From Acidobacteria bacterium UBA7540 (lineage in GTDB: Bacteria > Acidobacteriota > Terriglobia > UBA7540), in assembly GCA_002478145.1 (NCBI GenBank), contig DLMI01000129.1, forward strand, positions 4,099-68,098: a stretch of 64,000 bases of DNA. The letters are read 5' to 3'. The notes under the pieces were generated by a model. It was not told the DNA's origin. It did no database searches and saw only the letters and a list, made by a program, of their open reading frames with translations. Made by a program: the position numbers and the translations under genes. Of the stretch, positions 62,219-64,000 are shown in pieces. Each line of letters starts with the position of its first letter. Position 1 is the first letter of the stretch.

Positions 62219-62837
62219 CTAAAGGATTCAGGATTCAGGATTCAGAAGTCAGGAACGGGTAGCGCGCCGGCTGACGCAGACTGCACCTCTGTGCTTCAGC
62301 GGTTCGTAGCCTCCAGCGCCTATCCTCGCGCCAAGCTCTTTGGTAGTCACCGCTTCCGCTGCGGCCTGATGAAAGTTCTCCGGCAATTTCGGCGGCACGG
62401 GCTTTCTGCTGATCGTATAGTCGCAGAGCTTTAGTCTGCGCCAGCCTGCGGGGTGACTCACGGGTTATAGGCTAGATAAGTAACCGACAAAGAGGGCCAC
62501 CCGCCGCCCCGTGTGGCAAGATGACACACATATGCGCTTGCCAGCATATATCCCGCGATTGCCCCAACCCCTTGAAAAACATTGGGATAAGCGGCCGCGG
62601 AGGTGGAACACTCCACGAAAAATGAGACGAATGGAGAAAATGGAAATCTCGCCCCTGGGCACGGCTACTCATCTTTAACCCCTTCGGGGTTCAGCCGCAC
62701 TCGTCAATTCTCACCGCTTGATTTGCGTTCACAGGCAGCCTAAAATGTCTCTCAACAAGGATGCTGCCCTTGCGCCGCAGCGGGCTTTTATGGGCGACCT
62801 GAATTGACCTCGCGTCCTTGCCAAACAGGCTCGGACC
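62219..62837. other. Non-coding accessory spacer
   Basis: About 620 bp. It contains three tandem GGATTCA words (about 62224-62244), copy 2 of the 95-bp dispersed repeat, and an AACCCCTTCGGGGTT hairpin near 62677-62691. Short frames here show no motifs. Confidence 0.6.
62352..62446. repeat. 95-bp dispersed repeat, copy 2
   Basis: Ungapped partner of 9604-9698 (12 differences counted by eye), in the same orientation. The terminal hairpin is less perfect here. Confidence 0.8.
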
Positions 62838-64000
62838 ATGCAGCGCGCTTCTTCTCAATCAGGGAGCCTCCGCGACAACGACTGCGTTGCCATCGTGGGT
62901 GGTGGACCCGCCGGTTCCTTCTTCGCCATCCATCTTCTTCGCGAAGCCAAGCGTCTGAATCGACACCTCGAAGTGGTCATCGTCGAGAAGCGTGGTCTGA
63001 CGGACTTGGGCGCCGATAGCTTTCAGTGCAGGGGATGCAACTTCTGCGCGGGCGGCATCTCCCCCAGGTTGAATGAGATACTTGAGGAGCAGGGTCTGGT
63101 GGTTCCGGAGGAGATCATCCAGGGGCGCATCGATCACGTGTGGATACAGGGCCAGTGGAAGAACTTCCGGCTTCGAGTTCCCAAAGGCATGCGGATGTAC
63201 TCCGTATTCAGGGGCTCGTTACCCAGCCGGCGGAGCGGCAGACCCGGAGGGTTCGATGCCTTTCTGCTGGGTGAGGCGGTCAAAAAAGGCGCGCGCGTCT
63301 TGTATGGCAAAGTGGAGGGCATTGATTATGCCGCGTCCGGGATGCCCCGCTTGACGGTGCGCACGAAATCCGGAGAGGGGGTCCTGCTGGAGGCCGGCTT
63401 CGTGACCATCGCTATCGGAATCAATACACACGGTGGCCTCGACTACCGTGACGATGCCCTGATCGCCTCGCTTCAGCGTTTGAATCCGGGGTTCGTTCCC
63501 GGCAAGTCCCGCAAGGCCTTCATCTTCGAGCTGGAGGTGGGCGAGGACTATCTGGCGCGCCAAATGCACCGCGAGATCTACTTCATCGAGTACGCCTCCA
63601 AGCACCTCGCCCTCGAGCATACCGCGCTCATTCCCAAGGGCAGGTTCTTGACCGTCGCCATGATCGGCAAGTGTATCGACGAGGCGTTGTTGCCACAAGA
63701 CAGCCAGCAGATCGTGCGCGATTTTCTGGCGCTGCCTCAGATCGAGCGCATCTTACCAGGCCTCGAGGCGGCTCCCATCGCCTGTGCCTGTGCTCCCAGA
63801 ATGACCGTGACCACCGCCAAGTGCCCCTTCGGCGACCGCTTTGCCATCATCGGCGACGCGGTCGGGTCGCGGTTGAACAAAGACGGCCTGTTCTCGGCCC
63901 ACGTGACGGCGAGCCGGCTGGCGCAGACCGTGCTCCAGGACGGAATCGACAAGCAGGCCCTCGCCAAAGGATACGGGAAGGCCATCAAGTGGCTGGCCGC
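62838..64000 (+). CDS. FAD-dependent oxidoreductase with CxxCxxC motif (3' end outside window)
   Basis: 387 codons from the ATG at 62838, open to the window edge. N-terminal dinucleotide fold VAIVGGGPAGSFFAIHLL with VIVEKR at the end of the second strand. Soon after comes FQCRGCNFCAGG, a CxxCxxC cluster that could bind a metal or Fe-S centre or be redox-active. The second FAD motif FAIIGDAVGSRLNKDGLFSA lies near residues 335-355. The layout is that of geranylgeranyl-reductase/halogenase-like flavoproteins. Substrate unknown. No strong ribosome-binding site is visible. Confidence 0.8.
   Translation, partial: MQRASSQSGSLRDNDCVAIVGGGPAGSFFAIHLLREAKRLNRHLEVVIVEKRGLTDLGADSFQCRGCNFCAGGISPRLNEILEEQGLVVPEEIIQGRIDHVWIQGQWKNFRLRVPKGMRMYSVFRGSLPSRRSGRPGGFDAFLLGEAVKKGARVLYGKVEGIDYAASGMPRLTVRTKSGEGVLLEAGFVTIAIGINTHGGLDYRDDALIASLQRLNPGFVPGKSRKAFIFELEVGEDYLARQMHREIYFIEYASKHLALEHTALIPKGRFLTVAMIGKCIDEALLPQDSQQIVRDFLALPQIERILPGLEAAPIACACAPRMTVTTAKCPFGDRFAIIGDAVGSRLNKDGLFSAHVTASRLAQTVLQDGIDKQALAKGYGKAIKWLA

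Noticed and set aside
62249..62461. Small leftward frame covering the 95-bp repeat
   Set aside because: The other repeat copy (9604) changes mostly amino acids in this frame and has no matching start or stop, so the repeat is not coding.
62677..62691. AACCCCTTCGGGGTT hairpin as terminator
   Set aside because: No T-run follows on either strand and no gene ends close by.

Overview
The window looks like a chromosome segment of an Acidobacteriota bacterium (Terriglobia-like; inferred). The reasons are high-GC, mostly convergent and divergent short operons, paired VWFA-related secreted proteins, a winged-helix/TPR regulator beside a membrane Ser/Thr kinase, a giant carboxypeptidase-regulatory-domain TonB-type outer-membrane protein, CRTAC1/UnbV and TPR secreted proteins, and futalosine-pathway menaquinone genes. 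No rRNA, tRNA or CRISPR array was seen.

Layout. 1-6.7 kb: leftward efflux operon (LysR regulator, RND pump, adaptor, outer-membrane lipoprotein cut by the window edge). 6.9-11.2 kb: MbfA-like ferritin/VIT1 iron exporter, Tat-exported TIM-barrel epimerase-like protein, membrane SpoIIE-type phosphatase. 11.4-19.5 kb: two secreted proteins (one made of seven 50-residue repeats), a winged-helix/TPR regulator and a kinase-PEGA-SUMF1-hydrolase fusion. 19.9-24 kb: an in-frame MarR/GH39-like fusion, then mqnC and mqnA. 24.5-30.5 kb: dprA-topA-trmFO-xerC, a housekeeping order also found in Firmicutes. 30.7-40 kb: GH3 and GH31 glycosidases, TPR and UnbV/FG-GAP secreted proteins. 40-46 kb: TonB-type receptor with a strong terminator, and divergently a membrane regulator carrying two malectin-like sugar-binding domains. 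46-51 kb: methyltransferase and proteins of unknown function. 51-59 kb: leftward operon of two VWFA proteins, mutY and a TgpA-like transglutaminase. 59-64 kb: an accessory zone with a REP-associated tyrosine transposase (RAYT) between two inverted REPs, a frameshifted membrane protein, a broken prepilin gene and the start of a flavoprotein gene.

The most unusual content is the density of small palindromic repeats. Three kinds can be read. (1) GTAG-hairpin elements, including about 55-bp units bounded by GTAG...CTAC like the RAYT locus; two lie in frame inside coding genes. (2) Long perfect inverted repeats, such as a 32-bp-arm element that forms the C-terminus of TrmFO. (3) Locus-specific 'word' palindromes, in which a 6-9 base word is repeated imperfectly and then repeated in reverse complement; each locus uses a different word. 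Several supply protein ends, stop codons or a signal peptide. Three further pairs of dispersed 60-95 bp repeats lie at gene 3' ends or in spacers.
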